A DNA stretch of 64,000 nucleotides from Struthidea cinerea (GCA_013397865.1 VZTI01000612.1:677461-741460); one strand, 5' to 3'; counted from the stretch's first letter, positions 37,301-49,275 are shown. Numbers and translations are program-made. Notes: generated by a model not told the origin, from the sequence alone.

Positions 37301-40300
37301 GTTGCAGAGACTGGTGGGGAGGGTGTCACCAGCTCTCGGGATTGCGGGTCAAGGAAGGTGATTGCAGAGCCTGTGAGACAAGGGGGAAGGAATGGAGACT
37401 CGATAACAGATTTCACATATGCTGGAGGGAAAGGAGACGTATTCATGTACTAGTAGCAGACAGGGTGGGATTTAGATTGGATGTTGGGAAGTGCTTACTG
37501 ATGAAAAAGCTATGGGAGCACAGCTTGTGTAGCTGGTGGGGTGACAGTGAAAGGTTAACAGCCTCTCTGCCCTCAGGTCTGGAGAGAATAGGACAACCAT
37601 GCACAAGTGTTACACCTTCCTCATCTTCATGGTCTTGCTGCTGCCGTCGCTGGGCCTGAGCAGGTAGGGGTTGTGGCAAGGGAAGGCAAGTAGAGATGTG
37701 GAGCCACAGGGAGGGTTGAGGTGCACTCCTGGTTGTTCTCTTATTTATACAACATCCTTCCTCGCTGCACTAGCGGCCTGGCCACCATCCCCTTGGGAGA
37801 CTGGTGTTTTAATTTTGGTTGAGGGAGAGCAGGCCAGATCATACATGACTGGGTCTCTAGGACTTTACTGACTCAATCTGCAGATACACTGACATGTGCT
37901 GTGGTGTTACAAATAATGCAGCAAAAGTTGGCGTGGTAGATGAGTACGTGTGAAAAGTCTGCTCGAGGTCTGCTGGTGAAGGAGGCATTCTCCACTTCTG
38001 TGCTCAGAATTTTGCACAAAACTAGTGAATTCCCCCTTTAAGCCAGTACTTGAATAGGTTGCACTGCTCAGCTGGATGGGAGAGTGTGGGTATATGCCTC
38101 AAATCTTCCCGCAGTGTTTATAGAATTGCCCTGTGGGAAACACTGATGCATCACCTGCCAGCCGCTGGTGTGGACTCTAGCACTGAACAGGGGCCAAGTA
38201 GAGGAATAGTGTGAGGAAGAAAAAACTGGGGAGTGAGTGTGGGACAGGGAACTCTTAACTGTGCTAGTTCATTCTTTACACATTGTGGGGTCAGGCATCT
38301 TTAAGATCCTTCCAACCCAAGCCATTCTAGGATATTATTGTCTACACCCCACCTAAATTCCATATTTGAGATACAACCCATCAGTGGTGATGTCAGGCAG
38401 CTCCTGAGACTAGACTAATCCTCTGATAGTGGCAGAACAATAGTCCCTCATCCCACTGGCTGACTATGTGTTTGCAGCACAGATTAAAAAAGCCTTGTTG
38501 CACGTAAACTTGCGTCTTGGGCAGGTGAATGCTCTCAGAAGGTTTGCATTTTGACTATAAAGCACACCGCGCTTCCTTCTGAGGAGTCAATCCCCCTGCT
38601 GTTGCCTGTGGAGCTCTGTACTCCACCAGTGCCAGAGGACTGGATGGTTTTATATCAAAAAATCAGAATTGAGGAAAGTGGGATTTGTTTCTCCTAAGGG
38701 ATTTTTTAATCTCTTGTTGGAAGGTACCTTGTACCTAACCAGTTTCTTCTGTAGAGTCAGTCACCTGTTCCTTATGTGGATGTTGTGCCCAAACAGGAGA
38801 GAGGAAAAATATTGGTGGGATCAGGGTAAAGGGATAAGAACACACATGAGTGGGCAGCTTTACCTCCCTTTTTGAGTGTTGCACTGTTTTGTTCTGTTTT
38901 ATTTTTTTTCCAGTGTCCAGTTTACATAATTGCTGGTGACACTCAAAGAGGGAACAAAACAATCTATGGTCAGAGCTTTGGATCCTTCTAGAGTAGCTTC
39001 TACATATTTGGCATGTGCATTTCTGTCTGTCGCTGCTTCTGATGGTTCATCTTTTCTTCTTGCCTTCTTCCCCCACAGCTTGGATGTATTTTTCCGCTGG
39101 TTGTTTGACAAAAAATTCCTTGCTGAAGCTGCCGTGCGATTTGAGTAAGTGGAGTTGAGCAGAAGGACTTTGTTTACAATGGGAGGTGGTTCTTGTTGGC
39201 ATCAAAAGGTACTGGGGGCTTCCAGCTGCTGCCCTGCAAGGAGGGAGCACCTCTTGCAGCCTGCTCTTGCTGCATCTCCCCAGGTGTGTGTTCCTGCCAG
39301 ACAACGGGGCTTTCTTTGTCAACTACGTCATCGCCTCTGCCTTCATCGGGAATGCCATGGACCTGCTGCGCATCCCTGGTTTGCTCATGTACATGATACG
39401 CCTCTGCCTGGCCCGCTCGGCGGCCGAGCGGAGGAACGTCAAACGAGTATGTAGCGGGGCTGAGGGGATGGGTTGTGGCCTGCACCCAGGGAGGGGAGTG
39501 CTGCAATGGGGCTCGTCCAGTGCTGTATGTAGAGCTGGGTGTGTTGCATATACCCGCTCAGCTCTCTGGGTCCTTCTGCTGATGGGTCTCCATTCCCTCC
39601 TGCAGCACCAGGCCTACGAGTTCCAGTTTGGGGCTGCTTACGCCTGGATGATGTGTGTCTTCACTGTAGTCATGACATACAGCATCACCTGCCCCATCAT
39701 CGTCCCTTTTGGTAAGCGATACCCCTCCACCTCCCTGTGTCAGAGATGGAGGAGAGGAAGGAAGGCTGATGTGGGGGAGATATTCCCTCTCAGCCTTGCA
39801 AAGAGGCTGATGCCCCACTCGTCTGGCTTTCTTCCCCTTCTCCCAGGGCTCATGTACATGCTGCTTAAGCACCTGGTGGACCGATACAACCTGTATTATG
39901 CTTACTTGCCTGCCAAGCTGGACAAGAAGATCCATTCAGGGGCTGTGAATCAGGTAGTGGCAGCCCCCATCCTCTGCCTCTTCTGGCTTCTCTTCTTCTC
40001 CACCGTGCGCACAGGTGAGCACTGGGCTGGGATGCCAGCCCTTAGCCTCCTACTGAGCTACTTCGCTGGCCAGGCTCTGATCCTGGCAGCCTCTAGCCAT
40101 GAAGCACGGTCACAGTCCTTTTGACACCACCACTTTGGTTTTCCTTTGCCCCAGGATTCCTGGCCCCCATTTCCATGTTCACCTTTGTGGTCCTTGTGAT
40201 CACCATTGTGATCTGCCTGTGTCACGTCTGCTTTGGGCACTTCAAATACCTCAGCGCTCACAACTACAAGGTGAGGCGGAATGATGCGTGTGGGACCCTT

Positions 40301-41777
40301 CTCCTTGGTAGCACAGCTCAACCACAAAGCAGCAGGGGCTCTGGGGGGTCCCAGCCTGCTGTTCAGCAGAGCTTGTCAACCCTGGCTTCACAGAGGGGAT
40401 AGTCCCAAGGCTGTCCCTGCTGCCTGTGAGCTGCTCCTGAGGTGGGACAGCAAGTGTGTTGCCTTGGCAGTCTCAATTTCTCCTTTTCTCTCCAGATTGA
40501 CCACACAGAAGTGGATGCCATGGACAACAGGCAGAATGGGAGACCTGCCACCAATCTGCCAGCTCCCAAATCAGCTGTGAGTCACTGTCCCCATCTCTGT
40601 GCCCTGGCACACTCCTCACCTGAGTTTGGAAAGGGGGAGGTAACTCCCTGTCTGAGTACCTCACTCCTCATTTTTGAGTCAGCACCTGGATCCTCCCAGT
40701 GAGGGTGGGAGGCAACTGTTGGGCACTGTGCCACTCACCTGCTGTGGGTGATGAAGTGTAACCTCCCCACACACTCACCTCTTTCCCACTGCTCCTCAGA
40801 TGCTGTGCATTTACTTTCCACCTCTCTTTCGGCTGGGACAGTGAATCCAGCCGGGTCAGTCTCCCTTCTCATTCTGCATCTTTGCACGCTTGCACGCCAG
40901 CAGAGGCTGTCACCCACCAGGCTTGTCCTAGCACCAACACAAAGGGGTCTCCGTGGACATTGCCTTGAAGGCCATGGAAGTGCTTTTGGGACTCTTCTCT
41001 GCCTTGTCCAACGTTCTGAGACCCCAGAGTCAGTTTTGTGAACTTCACCTTGGCTCACTGGCTCACTCCAACTGCTTCCTTCCACAAGGTTTTTGTAGTG
41101 GGGGTCTGCATAGGGCTGCAGAGGTGGGGTAAAGCAGAGCCTCCTGCTTCCTCAGGAGAGCAGGGCTGGGATGTGCACATCTAATCCAGGCTCCTTCCTA
41201 GTCTCCAGACACCTAAGGGCAGCAACATTTTGCCAAAAGGAGAATCCCTGTGAGAGGCAGGCATAGCCTCAGAGGACACATCTACTAGCAAAAAAGGGAG
41301 TGCAGTCCTCCAGTTCATGTGGGCTCCAAAGAGCCTGAGAAGCCATATTCTTTCCCAGCCCAGGCGCCCTGTCAGCAGAATGCTGGAGTTTGAAACACAT
41401 CAAGTGTTTCAGGGCCAAGCCCCACTCTTACCCCTCTCCTGGTACATTCCATGGTGTCTGGACCCTTCCTTGCCCTACCAACATATCTCCACGCTCAGCC
41501 TCATGCATGGTGCTTAGTGTGTTGTGCTCTGCTTCCTGGAGCAGTTCCCTAGACTCACATGTGTTTCTGCTCTCTCCCCACCCTCTGGCTGCCCTATGCC
41601 TGGCCCTGACAGAAGTACATCGCCCAAGTGCTGCAGGACTCCTCGCCGGAGGGCGAAGCAACGGAGTCGGAGGAGCAGGGATCGCAGGATGAGGAGCTCA
41701 TCAACGCAGATGGCATGAATGACACAGATTTCCAGTCGTGTGAGGACAGCCTGATAGAGAATGAGATCCACCAGTAG
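25186..41777 (+). CDS. TMEM63B: TMEM63B, CSC1-like osmosensitive/mechanosensitive cation channel (23 coding exons)
   Basis: Coding exons: 25186-25371, 26002-26081, 27610-27648, 31228-31318, 32104-32141, 32896-33038, 33311-33362, 33642-33750, 34290-34360, 35160-35240, 35374-35497, 35588-35721, 35867-36004, 36275-36428, 36697-36803, 37577-37663, 39079-39144, 39284-39446, 39606-39711, 39847-40014, 40155-40270, 40496-40576, 41613-41777. All junctions are GT-AG and in phase; the sum is 2499 nt, 832 residues plus stop, the same length as the human protein as I recall it. The protein is a multi-pass membrane cation channel (family of 11 TM helices) opened by osmotic or mechanical stress. Visible parts are an extracellular N-terminus, TM helix M0 at about 49-72, helices around 155-180 and 208-232, a cytosolic RRM-like domain at about 245-430, then the pore-region helices from about 435 to 745 and an acidic tail ending NEIHQ. 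Near-identity to the TMEM63B paralogue (for example '[12 protein letters not shown]', '[19 protein letters not shown]') separates it from TMEM63A and C. Introns over 300 nt hold no other gene. Confidence 0.97.
27610..27648 (+). other. TMEM63B: TMEM63B exon 4, 39-nt in-frame cassette micro-exon
   Basis: Acceptor 'gtgcccccag' and donor 'TA/gtatgt' bound a 39-nt exon. It is read with split codons AG|G on the left and TA|C on the right and encodes the charged string [14 protein letters not shown] (residues 89-102), which lies in the cytosolic segment after M0. Skipping would join AG to C (giving Ser) and preserve the frame, removing 13 residues. Alternative inclusion of the equivalent exon 4 is reported for mammalian TMEM63B, from memory. 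A pyrimidine-rich stretch with CTCTCT and TTCTCTTG motifs follows at about 27666-27717, the kind of flank bound by PTB-type splicing regulators. Confidence 0.9.
27649..31227 (+). other. TMEM63B intron 4, longest intron inside the coding region
   Basis: This 3.6-kb intron has a pyrimidine-rich plus strand along much of its length, especially 29360-31220. I see no repeat family, coding exon or RNA gene in it apart from the possible splicing-control stretch next to exon 4. Confidence 0.7.
38288..38340 (+). repeat. Short CR1 3'-end remnant in TMEM63B intron 17
   Basis: The run 'catctttaagatccttccaa' continuing 'cccaagccattctagg' matches the terminal part of the CR1 3' UTR (general form 'atctttaaggtcccttccaacccaa'). 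It lacks the closing 8-bp repeats, so it is a small decayed fragment. Confidence 0.55.
39606..39711 (+). other. TMEM63B: TMEM63B exon 20, pore-region exon with the candidate Q/R editing codon
   Basis: The exon starts after 'tcctgcag' and ends G/gtaagc. It encodes residues 622-657, beginning [16 protein letters not shown] and running through a transmembrane helix to the IIVPFG turn. The glutamine in 'EFQFG' is residue 628 here, codon CAG at 39624-39626. Allowing for the 9-residue longer N-terminus, it lines up with Gln619 of the mammalian protein. I recall that Gln619 is the site of GluA2-like Q/R A-to-I editing in TMEM63B mRNA. The genome encodes Q, as expected for an edited or an unedited site. 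Confidence 0.85.
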
Positions 41778-43275
41778 GGACCTCGAAGGGCGGGAGGGGA
41801 AGGAGGCCCAGGAGCAGGGCAGGCTGTGCGCACGGAGACCTGGGAAGAGGCACCTGAGGGTGCTGGCTACGGCCCTCGCCCTCCCGCCCCCAGGGCCACT
41901 GCCTTCAGTGAGGGCAGGGGCCCTGCTGCAAGCTCTCCATCTCCTTGCCCCTCCACTCCTGCGCCAGCCTGGCTGCTCAGCAGGCATGCTCTTTACTAGC
42001 TACCTTCTTCAACGCATCCCTGGACCCCAGAACCCCAGAGGCTGGGGAGGAGGGGGACCATAACCTCCGCGGTGCTGCCCTGGACCTGCAGGGAGGAAGA
42101 AAGCTGGGTGCTTTGTGGGAAGGGGCATAAGGGGAACATTTGGGGTCTTCTGAGCAGGCAACTCTATCCCCTGTCCTCCTGGTGAGAAACACTAATTTAT
42201 TAGATTTACAGGAAGGTGATAAATGAAAAACTTCGGTCAGTCTATTGGAAACCCCACCCAGGGTGAGGTTGGCTTTTGTTGCGCCTTCTCCCTGTGCCTG
42301 CGTGTGCCCTTTGTCAACTGCTTGCAGCATCCAGTTGGTGCGGCATCCCAGGAGCTGGTCCAGGCCCAGGGGTGGTGACAGGCTTCCCCCTCACCACAGT
42401 GGTGGTGACGGTGACAGCCTGGCTTCGTGGTCAAGGGTGCCATCACGCCGGGGAAGGGGCACTGAGCTAGACAGGCCCTTGCAGAGTGAGGGGTGCTGAG
42501 GGCATTTCTCGTGGGCAGGAGGAGGCGCAGGCAGCCTCTCCCCCAGGTCCTGTTCCCTCCTCCCCCAGGGGCACAGGCAGGGGTTTGCAGCATCATTTAA
42601 AGTGGCATTTTTCTTTGCACATTTTACTCCCCTTTCAAACAAATCAACCTGACCTCCATGTGGTACTGCAGCCCCCCTTTTGCTGCCCTGTGTCTGCACA
42701 GCAGGGTCAGGCTTGGGGGTGGGGGGGCTGTGTGGGGGTCTTCTGGGTGCTAGGGAGAGGGGAGAAAGGGTCTCAGGCTACAGGCCCTCAACACCCTGCA
42801 AGATCAGCACTGCCTGGTTGCAGTGAGGCCCCATGGGCTTCCTTCCCTGAGCTGCTGCAGGGTCTTCCCCCAGCTGAGGTGGGCAGAGAGGGAGGGAGCC
42901 CTGGGACAGCAGCCCCTAGGAGCCCTCTCCAACCGAGACCACCATCTTCAGGAGCACAAAAGCCTCATGGGGCTATGCTGACTTTCTTCACCTGCCCTGA
43001 CTGGTGTAGGCTCCCCTGCCATCACCCAGCCTGAGAGGGGGGTTATTCCTCTCCTACCTCTTGCCCTGTTGATAGCTGTGTCCCAGAGGCAGGCAGGGAA
43101 CAGGATGGGTGGGAGAAGTGGACTGGAGCCCCTGCAACATGGATGAAGGACTGACCCCATTTAAAGACACTTTGTGAGAAGGTTTCTGGTCAGTATCAGT
43201 TGCCCTCAATTGCTTCCCCCCTCCCCTTGTGTAAAATGTAAAGGAAAATAATAAATCCCTCTGCTATTTAGCTAT
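41778..43275 (+). other. TMEM63B: TMEM63B 3' UTR to the proximal poly(A) signal
   Basis: The UTR follows the TAG at 41775-41777 without a splice. It is GC-rich at first (CpG-containing near 41780-41900) and becomes A-rich before an AATAAA hexamer at 43250-43255. No other long frame in it looks coding. The 3' end is approximate; a longer form reaching about 44100 is possible. Confidence 0.7.
43250..43255 (+). terminator. Canonical poly(A) signal AATAAA, TMEM63B
   Basis: The hexamer sits in the A/T-rich run 'aaggaaaataataaatccc', 1.47 kb after the stop codon. It is the first canonical AATAAA in the UTR, and T-rich sequence follows. Confidence 0.7.
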
Positions 43276-44039
43276 ATTTATTTCCCTCAAACCCTGCCAC
43301 CATCCTGTTTGGTGCTCATTGCAGACACTATCACCCTCCCTTTGCCTGTCATCTGTGGGTGCTGCACCAGCTCCCTGGGGCTGTGCCCTCCGGGGCCTGA
43401 GGGGCTGGGTGAAGGGGGACGGTCATTTACCTTTTCCATCACCCATGCTGGCCCTGGAGCTCCAAGCACTTTAATAGACCAGAACAAGTGAAGTGTCAGC
43501 CCTGCCCACCTCAGCTGCTGGGAATGGTGGTCACATCTTATGGCTTTTCTCCCCTGTGCCTCCCGCTAGAGGAAGGGAGCCAGACCCACAGAGAGCAGGT
43601 GGGGGGCTGCTCCAGGGAGGACACAGCTGACTTTCCTGTACACCTCCTCTATAGGAATCCCAGGCCTGGAGAACAGGGTGGGTGGAAGAGATGAGGGTCT
43701 TCAGTGTATGGGGAGGGCAGGCGACCCCAGCTTCCAGGACTTGGCTGGGGCTGGAGTACACGTGGCTGTGAAGGTGCGTGGTCAGAGTTGCCCGTCCCTT
43801 CCAGGTAGCGGCCAGGAGTGAAATGAGTACATGAGCTGAGAGTTCCCAGTCCACTCTCAGGCTGGGGCAGGGGGAATGTTGATCCTTCTTCCCTATTCTC
43901 ACACCCGCCTACTGCCCTTACTCCTGGTCCAGCAGGTGGGATGGGATACTATGGTCTCTGTAGGTATGGCCATGCTCTGGGGCTGCCTCTGCGGCTGTCG
44001 GGGCCCTGCCCACAGAGAGCTGTGTGTTCTGAGTGGCAC

Positions 44040-44105
44040 TGTCTGTGTAGAGATGTGTATAATACCCTGTATATATTTGTGTACAAAAGAAAAAAGGAAA
44101 AAAAG
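44040..44105 (+). other. Possible distal end of the TMEM63B 3' UTR with a Pumilio-like motif
   Basis: An A/T-rich island in an otherwise GC-rich area contains 'aataccctgtatatatttgt' and then an A-rich run (44087-44105). TGTATATA at 44068-44075 fits the Pumilio recognition form UGUAHAUA. It looks like the 3' end of a longer transcript, but there is no AATAAA directly before it, so this is a guess. Confidence 0.35.
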
Positions 44106-46555
44106 GAGCTATTGTTCTTGCAGTCTTTTCTTTGTGAAGTGGATTGGGGGCTGGGACCTGGGAGGAGAGGACCCCAGCTGCTGCAGGGCTGCAGGAGCAT
44201 GCATGGTGCAAAAGGAGGAGTGGGGAGTTGTGAGTGGGCACAAGCCCTACGCTGCTGCCAGGAGCTCAGCCATGGCTCCCAGGCTCTCCCAGCATGAATG
44301 GCTTTCCCTTTGACTTGCAGAGGCATCAGAGACTTTGCTGCTAAAAGCAGATAGATGGGGAGCTGCGTGCACTGAGGCTGAGATGGAGGAAGATGGTTTG
44401 GGAATGATGTGGTGGGGGAGTTTCACTGGTAGCCTCATGCCAGATGTCAGCCCACCCGTACTGTTCCAACAGCAAGTTATGTAGCCACTCCTGCCATATC
44501 CATTCAAAACCTGGACCCCTGCTTTGGGTGGACAGCTAAAGCCTTTGGGAAAGCGTGAGGGGTGCTAGACCCTTGGAGCACAGAGGAGCACTTTCCCGAC
44601 ACATGATGCTGCTCATACATCAGCCAGCCCCTGAGTGCTGGGGCAGCCAGCAAGCAGCCAGCCCCCAGGATGCTCCCTGCTGCTCTGTGCAGGCTGGATA
44701 TGGTGTGCTTCCCAGGAGACTGCTGCATGCTATGTTCCTTATGTTGTGCACAGTGGCCGTTGCTCGGAGGATGGCACAATGGAGAGGCGAGGCCTGGCAT
44801 GGCCTGCTGAGAGATGGACAAGTGACCCCAGCTCTATCCCCGCCTCAGCAGGGGACAAAAGATCCTCCAACCCGTAGCCAAAAGACAGGGAAGAGGCAAT
44901 GCCTGAGAACAAAGAACAGAAGACTGAAAGAAGAACCATGCCTGCTGCCAAGTCCCTGCAGCCATCACTGCAAAGGAAAGCTTGAGGGGAAGGAAACAAG
45001 GAAATTGCAGAGGGATTTTGCAGGTGTTTTAGGGAAACTGAGCATAAGGGGAAGGACACGGGATAGCCTTTGTCACAGGATTATTGAGGAGCTGTCTCCT
45101 ACCCCAGGAGAGTCAGCTGTGACAGCAGCTTTGGAGGCCACTGACGGGTAATAAGACAGGAGCTGAACAGGACAACAGGGTCACAATGACGGGCACAAAC
45201 CCAAAGCAGGAACAAGCCCTGGCACTACAGGCCTCTTGCTCTTTGAAAGCAGTGCTGCCTGCAGCTCTGTGCAGAGCTAAATAATGACCCCAGCAGGAAC
45301 CCCCTTACACTTTCAGCCTGTGGCAGGCCTGGCTGGGAAAAAGATGGAGCAGCCCTTGCAACAACCCAGCACAGGGCACCCCAAGGCCTCCTCTGCACTA
45401 GGGTGGGCAGAACAAGCTGCCTGTGACAGAGTGCCCTGTATAGGGATAGGGCAGCTCTAGTGGGTGCTGGCCAGGACTGGACTGGTCCCTTGTGGGTGCA
45501 GCAGCAGGACCATGCTACAGCTGGTTTTAAATGTTTGGGTTGCCCTTCCCTCAGGCAAGGGACACAGCTCCTGGACGCATGTGCAACCTGCTCTCTGCTT
45601 AGGAAGGATTTACCCCCTGGGCAAGGTGGGGTGAGGTAGAAAGCAGGTGCCCTGTGAGTTCTGGGCTCCCGCAGGCTCGGTGCCAGCTGCTGCAGGGAGG
45701 CTGTTTGGGCACAGCCTCCCCAGCTGCAAACAGGCACCAGAGAAGGAGAAGGAGCTCCAGGGTTGGTGATGCCCATTAGGATCATCCTTTTTAGCCCTGG
45801 CACCAGACGAATGGCAATACAGAGCCTCTTTCCTGGGACAGGGCTGAGCTGAGCTGAGCTGCTCATGCCAGGCCAAGCCATGTCAGATATGCTGGGCTAA
45901 GCCACACCAGGCCAAGATGTGCCAATCCATGCTGAACCATGCTATGCCAGGCAAAGCCATGTTGAACCACAAAGGGCTCCACGGTACGGTGCCAAGCCCT
46001 GTTGTGGCCATGCCCGCTGGTAACAGCACCACCCAGCATCGCTGCAGCGTGAATCACGGAGGGCATGCGGGGGCAGCCCCGGTGTGGCTGCGGAAAGCCC
46101 CAGGGCAGTGGGACCTGCGCGGAGAGGGCCCTGCTGGCACCCAGCAGCGAGGGGCAGCTGGCGGGTGGGGTACCAGCCGGGGCACGCAGAGAGGCTGGTG
46201 GCAGCGTTGGTGAGCGTGACCGCTGGGACCACCGTATTCAGTCGTGGCAGCAGAAGGTCAACAAGTCCTGGGGACAAAGTGCAGTACAGAGCTTCACCCA
46301 GCTAAGCTAGGGTGCCGGCAGTGTGGAGCAGTCACCCGCAAATCCGTTCCTAGGGGAAAGTTCCTTCCTCTTTTCCTTCCAGCCCCGGTTTCCGTGGGCA
46401 CCCAACCCTTTCCTCAGAACAATGGTGGAAGGAGCACGCCCATCCCGGCGGTACCCCTCCATCCCTGGGAGCTGGGAGAGGGTGTCAGCAGACAGAACCT
46501 CACCAGCAGTCCCGATCAATCCCCTCCCAGTGTCTGCAAGCAGTCACTGCTCCTT
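44106..46555. other. Intergenic DNA between TMEM63B and CAPN11
   Basis: There is no gene I can support. Long frames at 44555-45151 (+) and 45225-45881 (-) lack homology and splice context. Within it, 45842-45965 is a degenerate short repeat, listed separately. Confidence 0.6.
45842..45965. repeat. Degenerate tandem array of 'gccatgccaggccaa'-like and 'gagct' units
   Basis: A 'gagctgagctgagct' run is followed by repeated 'atgcc-aggc(c/a)aa-gcca' words with changing spacing. It is a low-complexity, imperfect minisatellite of about 120 bp. No coding or regulatory role is visible. Confidence 0.7.
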
Positions 46556-46559
46556 TAAT

Positions 46560-46860
46560 TCCCCCTCCCACTGCCCTCCCGGCTTTGCTCGCACATCCTG
46601 CCCGCCGAAACTCCACCTTCCGCGGGGCTGTACCGAGCCAGGCTGGGCTGGGCTGGGCCGGGCCGAGCCGAAGCGGGCAGGGCGGTGGCGGCAGCAGCTT
46701 CCGTAAGTCCATCCCCCCCATCCTCATCCTTATCCGACCCCCAGCATGGGGTTAAGCACCGGGGGGGGTCCGCCGCCGTGCGGGCCGGGCTGCGGGTCCG
46801 TTCTGTCTCCCCCTCCCCGGCTGCTTCCTCTGTTTTCTAAGCTTATCCAGGCTTGCCTAT
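46560..46860 (+). promoter_or_regulatory. GC/CpG-rich block with a splice donor, candidate distal CAPN11 promoter and non-coding first exon
   Basis: CpG density rises sharply here. A 'ctgggctgggctgggccggg' run precedes 'ggcggtggcggcagcagctt' and the strong donor CC/gtaagt at 46702/46703, as expected for a TATA-less first exon. No start codon with a long frame lies in it. The next downstream gene on this strand is CAPN11, so an untranslated first exon joined to the acceptor before 49635 is the simplest reading. It might instead serve an unrecognised transcript. Confidence 0.4.
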
Positions 46861-49014
46861 CCCTCCCATCCCCTTTCTATCCGCGTGGATTTTTGCATTA
46901 GATAACGCATCCGCAGAGACCCAGAGGCTTCCCGATCGAGGCGGGGAGTAAACTGGATACCGCAGCCTCCCGGGATGCGCTGCCGACCCCAAAGCCAAGC
47001 CAGCATCCCGTCAAAGGGACGCGGTAGCATAAAGGGGAGCCTGCGGGAAACTAGGATCTTTGTCATCCGGAGGGCTGGAAAGGGCCTGAGAGCTGCTTGA
47101 GCACTGTGGGATGCCATGGGCGGCTGTGGCGCCCTGCCCCGAGCTGAGTATGGGGCAGGATACAGTGTGTCAGGGCTGATTTTGGGGAAGGGAACTCCCT
47201 ACTTCCGTTGATCTTCAAGCGCAGCTGGCAAACCTGAGGTCTGCGAAGATTTTTGGCTGGACTTCAACAATGATGCTGCCCTAGGGTTTTGCAGTATGCG
47301 CAAAAGTGCACAAGGTGTCAGGGACCCTGCAGGAACCAGTGTGCCTTTTTGCTCTCACCTGGGAGGGATCAGAGGTGCCTCGAGTACTGGAAAGCATCAT
47401 ATTGTAGTTGGGTGTCGCTTGTGGTGGAAAAGTGCTCTGGGGGCTTGGCTTGTCTCATCACACCCCTTCCTCCTCCGTGGAGGACCTTCAGTGTCTGTCA
47501 GCATCACCCTGGGGAGGCGTCAGCAGCTGACCCCGTTGCTTTAAAGACCCATGTGGTTCCTCTCCCATTCTGGGGTCTGAAAGGCTTTTCTTTGCTCTGC
47601 GCTTGCGTGACCTCCGTCTGCCACTGAGCACAGCCTTCCCGAGTATTTTGAGCCACAGAGCTAAGAATAACTCATACGGTGCCCGTGTCTGCACACAGCT
47701 CTCCACGTCCGCAGTCATGTCCGGTGCCGGTAGGTAGGGTGGGAAAGGGTGCAGGGAACCTGTCAGGGGCTACAGGTAGGGGAAGTTCCCTGGCCATTGT
47801 CAGGCTATGCTGGGGAGTTTGTGAGGTGGGAGCTGGAGACAGTGTGGGCAGCTGTACTTGGGATTCCTCCTCCCTCAGGCCCCCTGTGTTCTGGGCAGTG
47901 TCTGGGACTGGAGGAGCCACCCTGCCAACTCTGCAGGCACCGAGTGCTTTGCCACTGGGAGAGACTGCCAGGACTGCAGGAGTCGTAGGAGGAGCTCTGT
48001 AGATTTGGGACCATCATAGAGGAGAGAAGGGCTGACGCTGCCCTGGAGAAGGATAGTGGGTTTAGAGCATCCCAGAGCAGGCAGAGTGATGAGGAAGAGT
48101 AGATTTTTCTTCTGAAAAGCTTCTGGCTAGGACAGCTACATGGGTTAGCAGCCAAGTTTATGCCCTCTGCATCTGCCAAGAGCTTGCACCCTTCTCACTG
48201 TTGCCTGCCTTCCCTTTGGCTATCACAGCACTTCGGGACAAGGAAAGCAGCCTCTTTGGAGCCAGGCTGCACCCTGCTCCCCTGGGATAGGGTGCTGGGG
48301 AGGGAGCGGGCCAACACTGGCATTCGAGTTTGCTGCTCTGAGAGGGTTGCTGGCTCCTGGCTTATTTACCCAAGGACTACTCCACTCTCTCACATGGAGA
48401 AACCTCTGAAGTATTCGGCACCAGCGCTGCCAAGCAGGAGCTGAGATGGCTGGGGAGTGGGGCAGGGTGAGCCGCAGATGCCAGTGGGCTAGTGGTGGTG
48501 GCACCTGCCCCATGGCCCTGCTGCAGGTGACGCTGCTTGCATGGAGGCTTGGACCAGACGGCCCCAGAGGCCCCGTCCAGCCTGGGCGGTGCAGTGGGTG
48601 TGAGTGCTGGCTGCTGCCATGGTGCCTGGACAGGGCTGAGGGCAGCTGGACTTCGGGAGGGCAGCTGGGACTTGCCCAGCGTAGCGGGCGCGGTGGGGCA
48701 GGGCTGCGGGGCCAGACATGCCTGGCAGCTGTGCCATGCTGGTTCGAAGCTCCGGGCCGTGCTGCTGGTCAAACCCCCGGGAGGATGGCCAGGGCAGGGA
48801 AAGGTGCGGGGTGGGAGCTCTGCGGTGTCTGTCCTGCCCTGCTCTGCTGGTGCCGGAGTGCCCCGCTGTACTCCGTAACCCTTTCCCAGTGTCTCCCAGC
48901 AGGCTGCTCCACTGGCAGTCGACGAGCCTTGAGTTATCTTCCCTGTGTGTGTGCCGTCCCGCCTCTTCCTTCCCTGTCCTTCTCTGGCCCCATAGATAGA
49001 GCTATCTGTGCCCC

Positions 49015-49275
49015 GCTGGGCTCCTCCCTACCCGGCCCTATTGACTCAGTGCTCAGGCAGCCGGCGCGGCTTTCGTGGAAGAAGGAAAAGGAGAGGGAGA
49101 GGCCCCTGGGGGTGGGAGAAGCTGCGGGCGGCCGCTGACACCCTGCCGGCTGAGGCGGGTGAGGAGGAGCCGTGACGAGGGAAGAACCCGGAAAGCTGCG
49201 CCGGGAGGAGAGGCTGACGGGACTGGGAAGCGTCTGAAATTCCTCCGGGCTCAGCCTTTTGGCGTAGCGGGGACG
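49015..49275 (+). promoter_or_regulatory. GC/CpG-rich block near CAPN11, candidate proximal promoter and first exon
   Basis: The block lies 400-650 bp before the CAPN11 start codon. It has a TGACTCA (AP-1 type) element at about 49042-49048, CpG-rich sequence including 'gcgggcggccgc', and a donor-like CGG/gtgagg at 49158/49159. An acceptor 'gctgttgcag' ending at 49634 would join it to the start-codon exon. There is no clear TATA box. Confidence 0.45.

Noticed and set aside
37290..37560. Possible old CR1 fragment ('ggtgggatttagattggatg')
   Set aside because: Only one short phrase resembles CR1, without supporting landmarks on either side.
39186..40124. 312-codon open frame on the plus strand
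   Set aside because: It reads through TMEM63B exons 19-21 and the short introns between them; the exons are in frame by chance with intron sequence. The spliced gene explains it.
44555..45151. 198-codon open frame between the two genes
   Set aside because: No similarity I can recognise, no Kozak-supported start, no splice partners; a chance frame in GC-rich DNA.
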